In this document: piece by piece, positions 9,690 to 19,199 of the stretch
Layout: each line of letters starts with the position of its first letter
How positions within the stretch are numbered: the first letter of the stretch is position 1
NCBI RefSeq assembly: GCF_048418805.1
Contig: NC_132788.1
Coordinates: forward strand, 103,073,694-103,137,693
DNA from: Vulpes vulpes
Taxonomy: Eukaryota; Chordata; Mammalia; Carnivora; Canidae
Length of the DNA stretch: 64,000 nucleotides
Direction: 5' to 3'
The notes under the pieces: model-generated
What the model was told of the DNA's origin: nothing
The model's database searches: none
What the model saw: only the letters and a program-made list of their open reading frames with translations
Program-made: the position numbers and the translations under genes

Positions 9690-10210
9690 CAATACTTCCC
9701 ACTGAGGAGTTTTGTAGAATTTTCCTACTCTTAATTTTGAAGAGATAAGTGAGTGGTATTTTTCCACTTCACTCATCCCACCAATTAATCCTTGTGAGAT
9801 TACTAGGATTCAGCCTTGATTAGACAAACTCTGATCCTGACCCAGGTTTGTTTATGAATTTTAAATATCCAATTTCTGTTTTTATGTCCCTAGATCCTAC
9901 ATGCATCCTAACTGAATCTTTTTCCTTTCTTCCTCCTCTTTGCTGATTCCAGATCTTTAAGATATGACCCTCTCTAGAGTTTCCCCAGTCTTGATCCCAA
10001 GCACCCACTGCTCCAGGTCTTTCTATTTTCTGCTCACCTCTCTGCAGTGGAGTGGTTCTGTCCCCACCTTGTTACTGTAAAGAGTAATCAGAATTATTTT
10101 ATTACTTACTTTACTCGTTTGAGTCTCACAGAAATTTAGGAGGCAGCTCACGTATATAAAAGGGACGTGCTATAGGCAATATACCGAAGTTGTCTGGCTT
10201 GGAGTTGGAA
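9690..10210. other. Intergenic, no gene seen
   Basis: Unique-looking AT-rich sequence without a supported feature. Confidence 0.4.
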
Positions 10211-10226
10211 TTAGAATTTGTGCTAA

Positions 10227-10594
10227 TAGCCTCCAGTTCCATCCACGTTGAAGCAAATGGTGGGTATTTGTCTGGAGGGTATTATGCTGAGTGAAATGAG
10301 TCAATCAGAGAAGGACAAACATTATATGGTCCCATTCATTTGGGGAATATAAATAATAGTGAAAGGGAATAGAGGGGAAGGGAGAAGAAATGGGTAGAAA
10401 ATATCAGAAAGGGAGACAGAACATGGAAGACTCCTAACTCTGGGAAACGAACTAGGGGTGGTGGAAGGGGAGGTGGGCAGGGGGTGGGGGTGACTGGGTG
10501 GCGGGCACTGAGGGGGGCACTTGAAAGGATGGATGTTATTCTGTATGTTGGCAAATTGAACACCAATAAAAAATAAATCTATTATTAAAAAAAA
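10227..10594 (+). mobile_element. Young canine L1 3' end with 5' inversion
   Basis: Bases from about 10270 to 10594 are the forward canine L1 3' end (AAACATTATATGGTCCCATT, GACTCCTAACTCTGGGAAAC, TTGGCAAATTGAACACC, A tail). The first ~42 bases are the reverse complement of L1 sequence that would normally lie just upstream. The TSD AGAATTTGTGCTAA is perfect at 10213-10226 and 10595-10608. This is the twin-priming signature. Confidence 0.93.
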
Positions 10595-10683
10595 AGAATT
10601 TGTGCTAAGAGGGTGTGGACTGCCCTTTGCACTTCTCTGTGCTCCCCTACTCAGATATTTGCTCTCACTTGGAAGCTGGGCTT

Positions 10684-10688
<5 letters not shown>

Positions 10689-10714
<26 letters not shown>

Positions 10715-10908
10715 GAGTTTTATTTATTTATTTTAAATATTTAATTTATTTATTCATAGACACACAGAGAGAGAGAGAGAGGCAAAGACACAGGCAGAGG
10801 GAGAAGCAGGCTCCATGCAGGAAGCCCGATATGGGACTCGATTCCGGGTCTCTAGGATCACACCCCAGGCTGCAGGCGGCCAAACCGCTGCAGCCACTGG
10901 GGCTGCCT
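10689..10908 (-). mobile_element. tRNA-derived SINE with long T-run
   Basis: Long T-run, reversed SINE body and head ending CACTGGGGCTGCC. Flanks AAGCTGGGCTTCC / AAGCTGGCCTTCC act as a TSD. A second T-run (10909-10932) separates the head from the downstream flank. Confidence 0.9.
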
Positions 10909-11195
10909 TTTTTTTTTTTTTTTTTTTTTTTTAAGCTGGCCTTCCTAACCTTCTGGCTCAGGTATTGTAAAAGAGGACCACTTTCCCAAGCCCTGCCACG
11001 ACCTCTCTTTTTTTTGGCAAAGTGATCAGGCTCTGGGTGGTTGGTCAAGAAAAAACTGAACATTCCCTGGTAGACAGATGAGACAAACCAAAAGATTGAG
11101 GATGTTGTCGAGGTTTATAACGGACAGATGGAAAGAAGGGGTTGCAGTTACTTGAGGTTGAGAGGGTGAAGTCAGGACTTTGTGACATTTTATTT

Positions 11196-11360
11196 AAGAT
11201 TTTATTGATTCATGAGAGACACACAGAGAGATAGAGGCACAGGCAGAGGGAGAAGCAGGCTCCCCATGGGGAGCCCAATGTGGGACTGCATCCCAGGGCC
11301 CTGGGATCACAAGCTGAGTCAAGGCAGACGCTCAACTACTGAGCCACCCAGGTGCCCGGA
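11196..11360 (-). mobile_element. tRNA-derived SINE (first of a pair at one target)
   Basis: Reversed SINE between TTTGTGACATTTTATTT copies at 11179-11195 and 11361-11377. Confidence 0.93.
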
Positions 11361-11377
11361 TTTGTGACATTTTATTT

Positions 11378-11565
11378 TTCTTAAAACATTTTCTTTTAAG
11401 ATTTTATTTGTTTATTCATGAGAGACACAGAGACAGAGAGGCAGAGACACAGGCAGAGAGAAGCAGGCTCCATGCAGGGAGCCGACGTTGGACTCGATCC
11501 CGGGTCTCCAGGATCACGTCCTGGGCTGAAGGCAGCGCTAAACCGCTGAGCCACTCAGGCTGTCC
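11378..11565 (-). mobile_element. tRNA-derived SINE (second of a pair at one target)
   Basis: Another reversed SINE begins right after the TSD of the previous one and is followed by a third, slightly changed target copy (GATTTGTGGCATTTTA). Two SINEs thus used the same target. Confidence 0.92.
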
Positions 11566-11851
11566 GATTTGTGGCATTTTAAAGTGTCTAAAGACAGCCA
11601 AGTGGAGGGAGCAAGTCTCATACCATCTAGAATCCAGGGTAGAGATGTGGGACTGCGGGTGTAAATTTGAACCTTGAGTGCATAGACAGTACTTAAAACG
11701 GTGAGATTCGCTGAAACCACAGAGAGAATGATTACAAGACGAAAAGAAATCGGAGAACTGAGTCCTGGGATACTGGATCAACTGAAAGTGGGGAAACGTG
11801 GATCGTCAGGCTCCACCTGGGAACGGCCGCCGGGACGGTCTAAACTCGAGA

Positions 11852-11870
11852 ACTACATTTCCCAGAATGC
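11852..11870 (+). promoter_or_regulatory. ZNF143/STAF (SBS-type) binding site
   Basis: ACTACATTTCCCAGAATGC differs from the known ACTACAATTCCCAGAATGC motif at one position. Such sites are typical of TATA-less promoters close to the start site. Confidence 0.8.
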
Positions 11871-11910
11871 CTTCCGCCCCGCGCTTCCGAGTTAGAGGCC
11901 GCCTAAGAAG

Positions 11911-11947
11911 TCCCGCGAGATTTAGAAGGCGGAAGTGAAGCGGAAGC
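11911..11947 (+). promoter_or_regulatory. CGCG element and tandem ETS-type sites
   Basis: TCCCGCGAGA (one change from the TCTCGCGAGA palindrome) is followed by GGCGGAAGTG and AGCGGAAGCC, two ETS-like GGAA cores 11 bases apart. These probably sit at the initiation region of ZNF317. Confidence 0.5.
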
Positions 11948-12130
11948 CATTGCTCTCGGGAGGCGAGTGCGGCTCTACACATGGGCAGGGGAGGGGTCCG
12001 CCACGGCTTCCTCGGGGCTGTTGGGGATCCTCCGCTTCCCCGCCACAGGCCGGACCTGCTGTATGAACTCGGCGTCCCCTCGGCGGCAGCTTCCGTGACC
12101 TCCACTGCACCTGATTCTACCCTCAGCCTT
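11940..12130 (+). other. ZNF317: Predicted non-coding exon 1 of ZNF317
   Basis: GC-rich leader ending in CAGCCTT|GTAAGC at 12130/12131, the best donor in the CpG island. The start (about 11940) is only a guess from promoter motifs. An ATG at 11981 is open through the donor for exactly 50 codons (see uORF). Confidence 0.5.
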
Positions 12131-12360
12131 GTAAGCTCCGCTTTCCTCACTTAACCCTTTACCCTCGGTCTTCCCCAGGACACGAAAGGCCCATCGACCG
12201 GGAGGAGTGAACGGGGCCGGGGGCCGGGGACCTGGGACCTGGGGCCGGAAAGCCGGGCAGCCAGGGGAGGGGGGGCGGTATGAGACGCGGGTACGCGAGG
12301 ACTGAAATTTAGGATCGATATGTTCAGGACGAGGTAAAGGCACTGGTGAGCTGATTTATT

Positions 12361-12380
12361 TAAAAAAAAAAAAAAAAAAA
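12361..12380. repeat. Poly(A) run
   Basis: About 20 A residues in ZNF317 intron 1. Confidence 0.9.
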
Positions 12381-12621
12381 AGGACTCTAGGGTGGGAGGG
12401 AAAAGCCCGGCCGAAGTGCATTCAGGACTTTTTGGTGGAGTCTGGAACGGGAAACCGGGAGGAGTGATACCTTCCTTTGGCTCTGCGGTGCGTTTCCTCC
12501 ACCACACTGGGCTTTCCGTTGACAATTATTTGCATTGAGTGTTAACATTTTACCTGCAAACTAATGGCTGCGCTGATCTGTTGGTTGAGTTGACTCGTGT
12601 AAACAGCCTACAACCAAATTT

Positions 12622-12662
12622 AAAAGTTCACTTCAAAACAACAAAAAAAAAGTTCACTTCAA
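12622..12662 (+). repeat. A-rich insert with TSD (tail-only insertion)
   Basis: AAAAGTTCACTTCAA at 12622-12636 is repeated at 12648-12662, separated by AACAACAAAAA. The upstream context TTT/AAAA is a textbook L1 endonuclease site. No element body is present. Confidence 0.7.
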
Positions 12663-12729
12663 CATTCTGTTCATTTAACCTTGAGAGTTAGCCCATTAAT
12701 ATTTAGTGTGATCGCTAATATTTTGCATT

Positions 12730-13130
12730 TGGTTTTTCACCACCTTTTTTCGCTTGCTAATTATCCTTTAACTTTCAAGTACTTTTTTTTTTGAGTTTTT
12801 TTATTCGTTCAAGTATCTTTTAATTGGAATATAAAACATATGCAAAAAAAGGTATAAAAACAAGCACATTCTCTGCAAAAAAAAAAAAAAAAACCACACT
12901 CTTAAAAGACAGCTGTAAAGCAAATCTATAAACAGAAAGAGATTATGAAATCTCTGGAACCTGTGTGCTCTTTCCTGCATCCTCTTTCTTAATGATTTCC
13001 TTTGGATTTTACTACTACTTAATGTTTTTCCAGAAATTCATTTCCTAATTTCGGTAATTATTTGTAAATGGACCTAACGCTCTTAAATACTTTCAGAGAC
13101 ATACTTTTTTTTCCTATTAATGCAAGCAAA
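12730..13130. mobile_element. Probable ancient L1 relic
   Basis: TTTTAATTGGAATATAAAACATATGC and flanking AT-rich text resemble an old L1 3' region. Weak. Confidence 0.35.
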
Positions 13131-13138
13131 TTTTTAAA

Positions 13139-13308
13139 TTTATTTTTAAAGATTTTATTTATTTACTCATGACAGAGAGAGGCAGAGACACAGGCAGAGG
13201 GAGAAGCAGGCTCCATGCAGGGAGCCTGATGCGAGACTCCCTCCCAGGACCCCGGGATCACAACCCGATCCAAAGGCAGATGCTCAACCACTGAGCCACC
13301 CAGGTGCC
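13139..13308 (-). mobile_element. tRNA-derived SINE (SINEC type)
   Basis: TTTTAAAGATTTTATTTATTTACTC start, AAGCAGGCTCCATGCAGG and head GAGCCACCCAGGTGCCC. Confidence 0.92.
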
Positions 13309-13315
13309 CTATCCA

Positions 13316-13550
13316 TTCTTTTTCAGACACCGCATAGCTTAAATTTTAGAGTCAGTTTACAAAGCTTCACATACTGGAGTTTTATTTTGAGGTTGTGTTG
13401 AATCTGTATATGAAGTTGGATAATATTGACCTTATAATTTTGTTGTATTTTAACAATTAACATATTTATTTGCATTTATTCTGTAATACCTTTCAGTAAA
13501 ATTTTAAAGGACTTAGAATGGGTTTGTTGGGTTTTTGTTACTAGAATTTT
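13316..13550 (-). mobile_element. Ancient L1 relic
   Basis: Text such as GTTGTGTTGAATCTGTATATGAAGTTGG and GATAATATTGACC is the reverse of L1 ORF2 (AATATTGTCAATATGGCC-type region), heavily decayed. Confidence 0.5.
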
Positions 13551-13556
13551 TTTATT

Positions 13557-13736
13557 GGGACGCCTGGGTAGCTCAGTGGTTGAGTGTCTGTCTTTGGCTC
13601 AGGGCGTGATCCTGAGTCCAGGGATTGAGTTCCACGTAGGGCTCCCTGTGAGGAGCCTGCTTCTCCCTCTGCCTGTGTGTCTACTTCTCTCTCTGTGTCT
13701 CTCATGAGTAAATAAATAAAATCTTTAAAAAAAAAT
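13557..13736 (+). mobile_element. tRNA-derived SINE (SINEC type)
   Basis: GGGACGCCTGGGTAGCTCAG head, CT-rich middle, AATAAATAAAATCTTTAAAA tail. Confidence 0.92.
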
Positions 13737-13916
13737 TTATGTATTTATTTCAGTGAGCCGGAGAGTGCACAAGTTGGTGAGAAGGGCAGAGAGTGATGGA
13801 GAAGTCGACTCCCTATTGAACAAGGAGCCGCCAGCAGGGTTTCATCCCAAGACTTTGGGATCTTGGCCTGAGATGAAGGCAGACAGTTAACCAAATGAGT
13901 CACCCAGGTGCCCCAA
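13737..13916 (-). mobile_element. Older CAN-type SINE
   Basis: Reversed diverged copy: CTCCCTATTGAACAAGGAGCC, GACTTTGGGATCTTGGCCTGAG, GAGTCACCCAGGTGCCCC. Confidence 0.75.
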
Positions 13917-13919
13917 GGG

Positions 13920-13940
13920 CGGGGGGGGGGGGGGGGGAGT
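13920..13940. repeat. Poly(G) tract
   Basis: About 19 consecutive G after AAGGGC. May form a G-quadruplex and is a likely sequencing trouble spot. Confidence 0.9.
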
Positions 13941-14900
13941 TTTTTGTTAAATTTATTCATAGGAACCTTTTTTTTTTTAACACTTAGGATTTTCCCCCCT
14001 CCCCCAGCAGCTTGGTGTATTGAATTTGGGTTAGTTTTTGTGTAGTGTTTGGAATGTTCTTCAAAGACAAATGTTATCATCTGTATAGAATAAATAGATA
14101 AATATTTTTATTTTCTGTTTGCATTGTATTGTTTGCTTGTATATTGCTTGTGTTTTATTTACTCACTTTGCTGGACAGACTGGGGACTCCTGGTAGCATT
14201 GAGTGGAGTTCAGATAACAAACTCTAGGCAGTCCTGTTTTTTCCTGACCTTGAGGGAAATTGACCTTCTGTTTGCTGGAGGCTCTTTTTTTGAGCTATTA
14301 AAGAAAGCTCCCTTCTTTTCCTAGTTATTCCTCTTGAATGGTTTAGGCTTTTAACAAGTGATTTTTCTTTCAGCATCTACTTTGATATCTTTTATCTTTT
14401 ATTTTGTGTATCTCAAGCTCCGTAAAAAATGTCTGGCTTGTGATAGGTGCCACTGCCATTGTGCATTGAATGAATGAGTGAATAATATACTTTTGTTATT
14501 TATCTGGTAATTTGGTAAATTAAACCAGTTGATTTTCTAATGATTACACTTGCTTGGTAAATTAATCACTTGAAAAGGATAGGCAGTATTGTATCATTTT
14601 TTTGGTTTCTATCTGCTAGTGTATTGGTTATTTGGATCATTGTTTGAGTAAGATTGGCTTGCAGTTTTCAGTTTCCATTTTATGCCAATCTCATAAAATG
14701 CATGGGAATATTTCCTCTGTTTTCTAAACTCTGGAACTACTTTTTCCTTAAAAGGTAGCCGCACTGGACAAACCATTTGGGTATGGAATTTTCTTTGTGG
14801 AAATTTTTTGAGCTACTGTTTCAGTTCCTTTAAGGGTCATAGTGATCTAAGAAAGATCTTAAAGTTCAAAGCTGACAGGCAAGAAAGAACTCTGAGATGT
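13941..14900. other. ZNF317 intron 1, diverged or unique sequence
   Basis: AT-rich with scattered L1-like text (CATTTTATGCCAATCTCATAAAATG) and GTGCATTGAATGAATGAGTGAATA. No gene seen. Confidence 0.4.
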
Positions 14901-14918
14901 TCCAAAAAGGTGGGTTTT

Positions 14919-15121
14919 TATTTTTATTTTTATTTTTTTAAAGATTTTCTTTATTTATTTATTCACGACAGACACAGAGAGAGAGAGAGAGAGGCAGAGA
15001 CACAGGCAGAGGTTAGAAGCAGGCTGCATGCAGGGAACCTGATGTGGGACTCCATCTTGGGTCTCCAGGATCATACCTGGGGCTGAAGGCGGCGCTAAAC
15101 CGCTGGGCCACCGGGGCTGCC
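14919..15121 (-). mobile_element. SINEC insertion with 17-bp TSD
   Basis: CCAAAAAGGTGGGTTTT flanks at 14902-14918 and 15122-15138. Head ends CACCGGGGCTGCC. Confidence 0.95.
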
Positions 15122-15160
15122 CCAAAAAGGTGGGTTTTAAAAAAAAAATTTTTTTTTAAG

Positions 15161-15335
15161 GGGTGCCTGGGTGGCTCAGTCAGTTAGGTATCTGCCTTTG
15201 GCTCGGGTCATGATCCTGGAGTCCTAGGATCCAGCCCCCACATCGAGCTCCCTGCTCAGTGGTGACTCTGTTCTCCCCCTGACCCCCATACTCACTCTCT
15301 CAAATAAATAAATAAAATAATAAAAAATTTAAAAA
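15161..15335 (+). mobile_element. Older CAN-type SINE
   Basis: GGGTGCCTGGGTGGCTCAGTC head, CTCCCTGCTCAGTGGTGACTC middle and A-rich tail. Confidence 0.8.
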
Positions 15336-15340
15336 AAATT

Positions 15341-15500
15341 CTTAAAGATTTCATTTGTTTATTTGACAGAGAGCACAAGCAGGGGGAGCAGAAGATGGAG
15401 AAACAGGCCCCCTACTGAGCAGGTGGCCAATGCAAGGCTCAATCCCAGAACCCTGAGACTGGAGGCAAATGCTTAACCAACCGAGCCACCCAGGCACCCC
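15341..15500 (-). mobile_element. Older CAN-type SINE
   Basis: Reversed: TTATTTGACAGAGAGCACAAGC, CCCCCTACTGAGCAGG, GAGCCACCCAGGCACCCC. Confidence 0.8.
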
Positions 15501-15511
15501 CCTCCGTACAT

Positions 15512-15684
15512 TTTTTTAAAAGATTTATTTATTTTTAGAGGGTGCAAGCAAGGGGAGGGAAGACAAGCTGATTCCATGCTGAGTGTGGACCCTCCATGGG
15601 GCTCCATCCCAAGACCCTCAGATCATGACCTGAGCTGAAATCTAGATTCGGATGCTTAACGAACAGAGCTGCCCTGGCGCCCCG
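15512..15684 (-). mobile_element. Older CAN-type SINE
   Basis: Reversed: AGATTTATTTATTTTTAGAGG, GATCATGACCTGAGCTGAAAT, GAGCTGCCCTGGCGCCCC. Confidence 0.75.
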
Positions 15685-15717
15685 TTTTTTGTTGTTGTTG
15701 TTGTTGTTGTTGTTGTT
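15684..15717. repeat. (TTG)n microsatellite
   Basis: About nine GTT units between two SINEs. Confidence 0.9.
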
Positions 15718-15720
15718 TTG

Positions 15721-15855
15721 TTTTTTAAGATTTATTTATTTATTCATGAGAGAGACAGAGACTTAGAGGGAGAGCAGCCGATGTGGGACTCGATCCCAGG
15801 ATCATGCCCTGACTGGAAGGTAGATGCTCAGTCACTGAGCCATCCACGGACCCTC
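15721..15855 (-). mobile_element. tRNA-derived SINE, internally deleted
   Basis: TTTTTTAAGATTTATTTATTTATTC start and a degraded head GAGCCATCCACGGACCC. The usual AAGCAGGCTCCATGCAGGG part is missing. Confidence 0.8.
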
Positions 15856-15899
15856 TCTCCTTGTATTTTGAACTTATTTACCCAGAAAAGGTTGACCTT

Positions 15900-15941
15900 A
15901 GAAGGGAGGGCAGAAAAAAAAAAAAAAAGAAGGGAGGGCAG
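15900..15941 (+). repeat. Pure A insert with 14-bp TSD (tail-only insertion)
   Basis: AGAAGGGAGGGCAG at 15900-15913 and 15928-15941 flank 14 A residues and nothing else. The context CCTT/AGAA fits L1 endonuclease nicking. Confidence 0.75.
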
Positions 15942-16079
15942 ACATCCCCGTCCTTGCTTTTTATAGGAGAGGAGGAGTATATCAGATGTCAGTTTTGGGG
16001 AAGAATTTTGGTAGAACTAGAGACCAGAAAGTTGGAAATACTCCTTTTAACTTTTTTAAGTAAACTATAATTTATGTTG

Positions 16080-16515
16080 AAGGCAATTTACAGATCTTAG
16101 ATCCAGTTTGATGAATTTTTTGACAATTGTGTGCTTTGTATAACTGCTAACTAAAAATAAATAAAAATATGAAGACTTTTAGTTGCTCCAGAAAGTTCCT
16201 CTTCTCTTAATCTCTCCTGCTCATACATTTCCATTGAAACAGCCACTTTTTTTACTTCTAGTGACCGAAATAAACAAGTTTTGCTAACAACCTAAATAAG
16301 TTTGCCCATTTATGGATGTCACATAACTGGAATCGGCATTTTTTGTGTTTAGTTCCTATTGGTCAGCACGGTAAACATTTAACCATGTTGTGTGTCTCAG
16401 TACTTTTTATTTCTCAGTAGTATTCTAATGTACACACCACAATTTGTTTATCCATTCTGTTGTTGGGTATTTAGATTGTTTACAGCTTGGAGCTGTTACG
16501 AAATCAGATTGCTAT
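16080..16515 (-). mobile_element. Ancient L1 3' region
   Basis: Reverse L1 text: GTGACATAACTGGAATC-type, TAGTATTCTAATGTACACACC, CAATTTGTTTATCCATTC. Probably the same element as 17012-17790, now broken by SINEs. Confidence 0.6.
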
Positions 16516-16519
16516 GATC

Positions 16520-16708
16520 TTTTTTTTTTTTTTTTTTTTTTAAGATTTTACTTGTTTATTCATGAGAGACACAGAGAGGCAGAGACATAGACAGAGGGAG
16601 AAGCAGGCTCCATGCAGGGAGCCTGACGTGGGATCGAGTCCGTGGACTCCAGGACCACACCCTGGCCGAAAGCAGGCGCTAAACCACTGAGCCACCCAGG
16701 GATCCCCA
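16520..16708 (-). mobile_element. SINEC insertion
   Basis: Long T-run, reversed body, near-consensus head GAGCCACCCAGGGATCCCC. Confidence 0.93.
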
Positions 16709-16720
16709 TCTCTCTCTCTC

Positions 16721-16892
16721 TTTTTTTTTTTAAGTTACTACTTATTTTAGAGAGAAAGCAAGCACACTCTCTGCTTTAGAGAGGAGCAAGAAAGAGAAAA
16801 TCCCAAGCAAGCTCAGTCTCACCATCCTGAAATCAGGATATGAGCCGAAATCAATAGTCAGACGCTTAACTGACTGAGCCACCCAGGCACCC
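16721..16892 (-). mobile_element. Older CAN-type SINE
   Basis: Reversed and diverged: TTATTTTAGAGAGAAAGC, GACTGAGCCACCCAGGCACCC. Confidence 0.75.
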
Positions 16893-16898
16893 TCTTGT

Positions 16899-17012
16899 CT
16901 TTTTTTTTTTTTTTTTTTTTTTTTAATAAGCTCTACACTCACCATAGGGCTTAAACTCACAACCCCAGGATCAAGAGTTGCATGCTCTATCAACTGAACC
17001 AGGTAGGCACCC
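16899..17012 (-). mobile_element. Older SINE fragment
   Basis: T-run then GGGCTTAAACTCACAACCCC and CAACTGAACCAGGTAGGCACCC. Short tRNA-like head only. Confidence 0.6.
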
Positions 17013-17790
17013 TGTTTTCTTGTCTTTTGGTAAGTCATTCTGACAGGGATGAGGTGATATCTCATTGTGGTTTTGATGTGCATTTCCCTGATGATGAATG
17101 ATGTTGAGCATCTTCTCAGGTGTCTGTTGGCCATCTGTATTTCTTTGGGAAAATGTCTCTTCAGATCCTCTGTTCATTTTTTTATTGGATTGGTTTTTTT
17201 GCGCTTGCATTGTCTGAGTCTTACATATTTTGGACATGAACTCCTTATCAGATATGATTTGCAAGGTTTTTTTTTTCCCCGTTAGGTAGTTGCCTTTTCA
17301 TTTTGTTGGTTTCTTTTCCTGTACAGAAGCTTTTTAGTTTATTATAGTTCCACTTATTTTTGCTTTTGCTTCCTTTGCTTTTGGTGTCGACTCAGAAAAT
17401 AATTGCTAAGACCAGAATCAAGCTTATTGCCTAGGTTTCCTTATAAGAGTTTTGTGGCTTCAGGTCTTACATTCACATATTTAATCCATTTTGAGTTTTG
17501 TGTGTTGTAAGATAGCATGTGGCCATCCACTTGTGCCAGCATTATTTATTGAAGCAACTGTCCTTTCCTCATTCTTGGATTTTTTGTGTCATAAGGCAAT
17601 TGTATGTGTGTGACTTTATTTCTAATCTCTCATTTCTGTTCCATTGATCTATGTGTGTTTTATGCTAGACTGTTCATTTTCTTAATATGTGATAAAATGT
17701 TAATTTGGGGGGGGAGTCCAATTTATTGGTTTTTTAAAAATATATTCTATTTGTGTCTAGTCTAAAATACTGTTATGTAACTCAGTTGTT
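17012..17790 (-). mobile_element. Ancient L1 ORF2 relic
   Basis: Reverse of L1 ORF2 end: GGTGATATCTCATTGTGG, GATGTGCATTTCCCTGATG, CATTTTGTTGGTTTCTTTTCC, CAGCATTATTTATTGAAG. Many stops. The 16742-17134 frame reads the conserved HMRRCST-like L1 motif region. Confidence 0.8.
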
Positions 17791-17806
17791 AAAATATTTT
17801 CTGTGG

Positions 17807-18008
17807 GGATCCCTGGGTGGCGCAGCGGTTTAGCACCTGCCTTTGGCCCAGGGCGCGATCCTGAAGACCCAGGATCGAATCCCACGTCGGGCTCCTGGTG
17901 CATGGAGCCTGCTTCTCCCTCTGCCTGTCTCTGCCCCTCTCTCTCTCTCTCTGTGACTATCATAAATAAAATAAAAATTAAAAAAAAAAACTTAATAAAA
18001 TAAAATAC
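17807..18008 (+). mobile_element. Young-looking SINEC insertion
   Basis: Near-consensus head (GATCCCTGGGTGGCGCAGCG). AATATTTTCTGTGG is repeated exactly at 17793-17806 and 18009-18022. It sits inside the ancient L1. Confidence 0.95.
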
Positions 18009-18021
18009 AATATTTTCTGTG

Positions 18022-18375
18022 GATTTTTTTTCACCTCTGATTCACTTCAAAAGTTTTTAATTCACATTTTTGCTTACATGGTGATAATAAAAAATGCAGT
18101 TTCTTTTTACTTATTGAGTTCTTTCAGTACTATTAACTAAGAAGATTGCTTTCCCTACTGAATTGCTTTGTTCTTTTATTGAAAATAATTTGTACACATG
18201 TAGGTTTGTTTCTAATTCTCATCTATTCCATTGGTCTATTTGTTACATATTCCAATGACTCTTCATTACTCTAGTGAACTTAGTAGCATGAATCCTTCAA
18301 GTTTGGTTTTCTTTCTAAACATTGTTCCAGCTCTGCTAGATCTTTTGCATTATGTTATACACTTTATTTATTTTA
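18022..18375 (-). mobile_element. Ancient L1 relic, continuation
   Basis: TCTATTCCATTGGTCTATTTGTT and CTTTATTGAAAATAATTTGTAC are reverse L1 ORF2 text. Confidence 0.6.
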
Positions 18376-18522
18376 TCTTTTTTTTTTTTCAATGTGGGGC
18401 TTAAACTCATGACCCAAGTGGTGTAGAGTGTTTGGCCAGAAGGCACTGGAGATTAGAACACGTGGTTCTAGGTAGACCATCCTTGTGGCTGCTAGAACCA
18501 TTCTAAACCATGGTGAGCCTTG

Positions 18523-18654
18523 GGGATGGATCCTTGGGTGGCTCAGTGGTTTAGCGCCTGCCTTTGGCCCGGGGTGTGATCCTGGAGTCCTGGGATCGAG
18601 TCCTGCATTGGGCTCCCTGCATGGAACCTGCTTCTCCTTTTGCCTGTGTCTCTG

Positions 18655-18692
<38 letters not shown>

Positions 18693-18732
18693 GAGTAAAT
18701 AGATCTTTAAAAAATAATAAGTAAAATAAAAT
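18523..18732 (+). mobile_element. SINEC insertion with perfect 18-bp TSD
   Basis: AAACCATGGTGAGCCTTG at 18505-18522 and 18733-18750. Long TC tract and A-rich tail. Confidence 0.96.
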
Positions 18733-19076
18733 AAACCATGGTGAGCCTTGAAGTTGAAAGGAAGAATAGAAGTCGGGAGCCCAAGTGTTGTTTTTTTTGC
18801 GGGGGGAGGGTAGCCCAAGTGTTTAACAAGTAAGGGAGTCTGACCAAGTTGTGCTTGGGGACAGATTACTTGGGACACTGGATCTGAATCTTCTTTGAGG
18901 CACATCGGGGACCTTCTCCACATTGCCTGGAGAATTTCCTGAGTAAGACAAAGGCCCATGATCGGACATACTTGCTGCTCCAAAGAGGAGGTGCTAGAAA
19001 GCAAAAGTTAAATTTGTCCTGTGACCCCAAGAGGCAGAAAACCTTTGACTACTCCTAGTCTTTTTATTTGCTACAG

Positions 19077-19199
19077 ATGCTTGCTGGAAGAGTTCCGTGA
19101 CAGCAAGAGGGAAGCTTCCTGCTGCCAGTCCCCTGTTGTTTAAGCAGATTGACTGTCATTCTCACAGAATGGCAGCTCTTGGTCTGTCTCCCACATGTG
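19077..19199 (+). CDS. ZNF317: ZNF317 exon 2 (start codon exon)
   Basis: Acceptor TTTTTATTTGCTACAG ends at 19076. Donor GTAAGT begins at 19200. The ATG at 19169 has a strong context (AGAATGG). Coding part is 31 bases (MAALGLSPTC plus one base, phase 1), matching the MAAL... start I recall for ZNF317. The bases before it are 5' UTR and hold the end of the predicted upstream ORF. Confidence 0.8.

Larger units (their letters stand above)
11780..12345. promoter_or_regulatory. ZNF317: CpG-island promoter region of ZNF317
   Basis: This is the only strongly GC/CpG-rich stretch in the window, with many CG dinucleotides and no TATA box. It contains a ZNF143-type site (11852-11870), a CGCGAGA element (11914-11920) and tandem GGAA ETS-type sites (11930-11946). 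It precedes the first ZNF317 coding exon by about 7 kb and has a good donor at its end. The exact transcription start is not visible. Confidence 0.8.
11981..19100 (+). other. Predicted upstream ORF of ZNF317 (spliced, 57 codons)
   Basis: ATG at 11981 stays open for 50 codons to the donor at 12130. If this is joined to the acceptor at 19075-19076, the frame continues as ATG CTT GCT ... and stops at TGA 19098-19100. That gives a 57-residue upstream ORF ending 68 bases before the main ATG. Its start context is moderate (C at -3, G at +4) whereas the main ATG has A at -3 and G at +4. It would reduce or regulate ZNF317 translation. It depends on the predicted exon 1. Confidence 0.35.

Noticed and set aside
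11806..12525. Several 110-125 codon minus-strand frames in the CpG island
   Set aside because: Proline/arginine-rich frames expected by chance in GC-rich DNA. No motif or start context supports them.
16742..17134. 130-codon minus-strand frame as a gene
   Set aside because: It reads through two SINEs and a decayed L1 ORF2. The resemblance to HMRRCST-type text is L1-derived.
17807..17880. tRNA gene candidates in SINE heads
   Set aside because: The heads keep tRNA-like A and B box text, but these are SINE bodies followed by CT tracts and A tails, not mature tRNA genes.
18543..19004. 153-codon minus-strand frame as a gene
   Set aside because: Its C-terminal part is antisense SINE and the rest is intronic with no domain.
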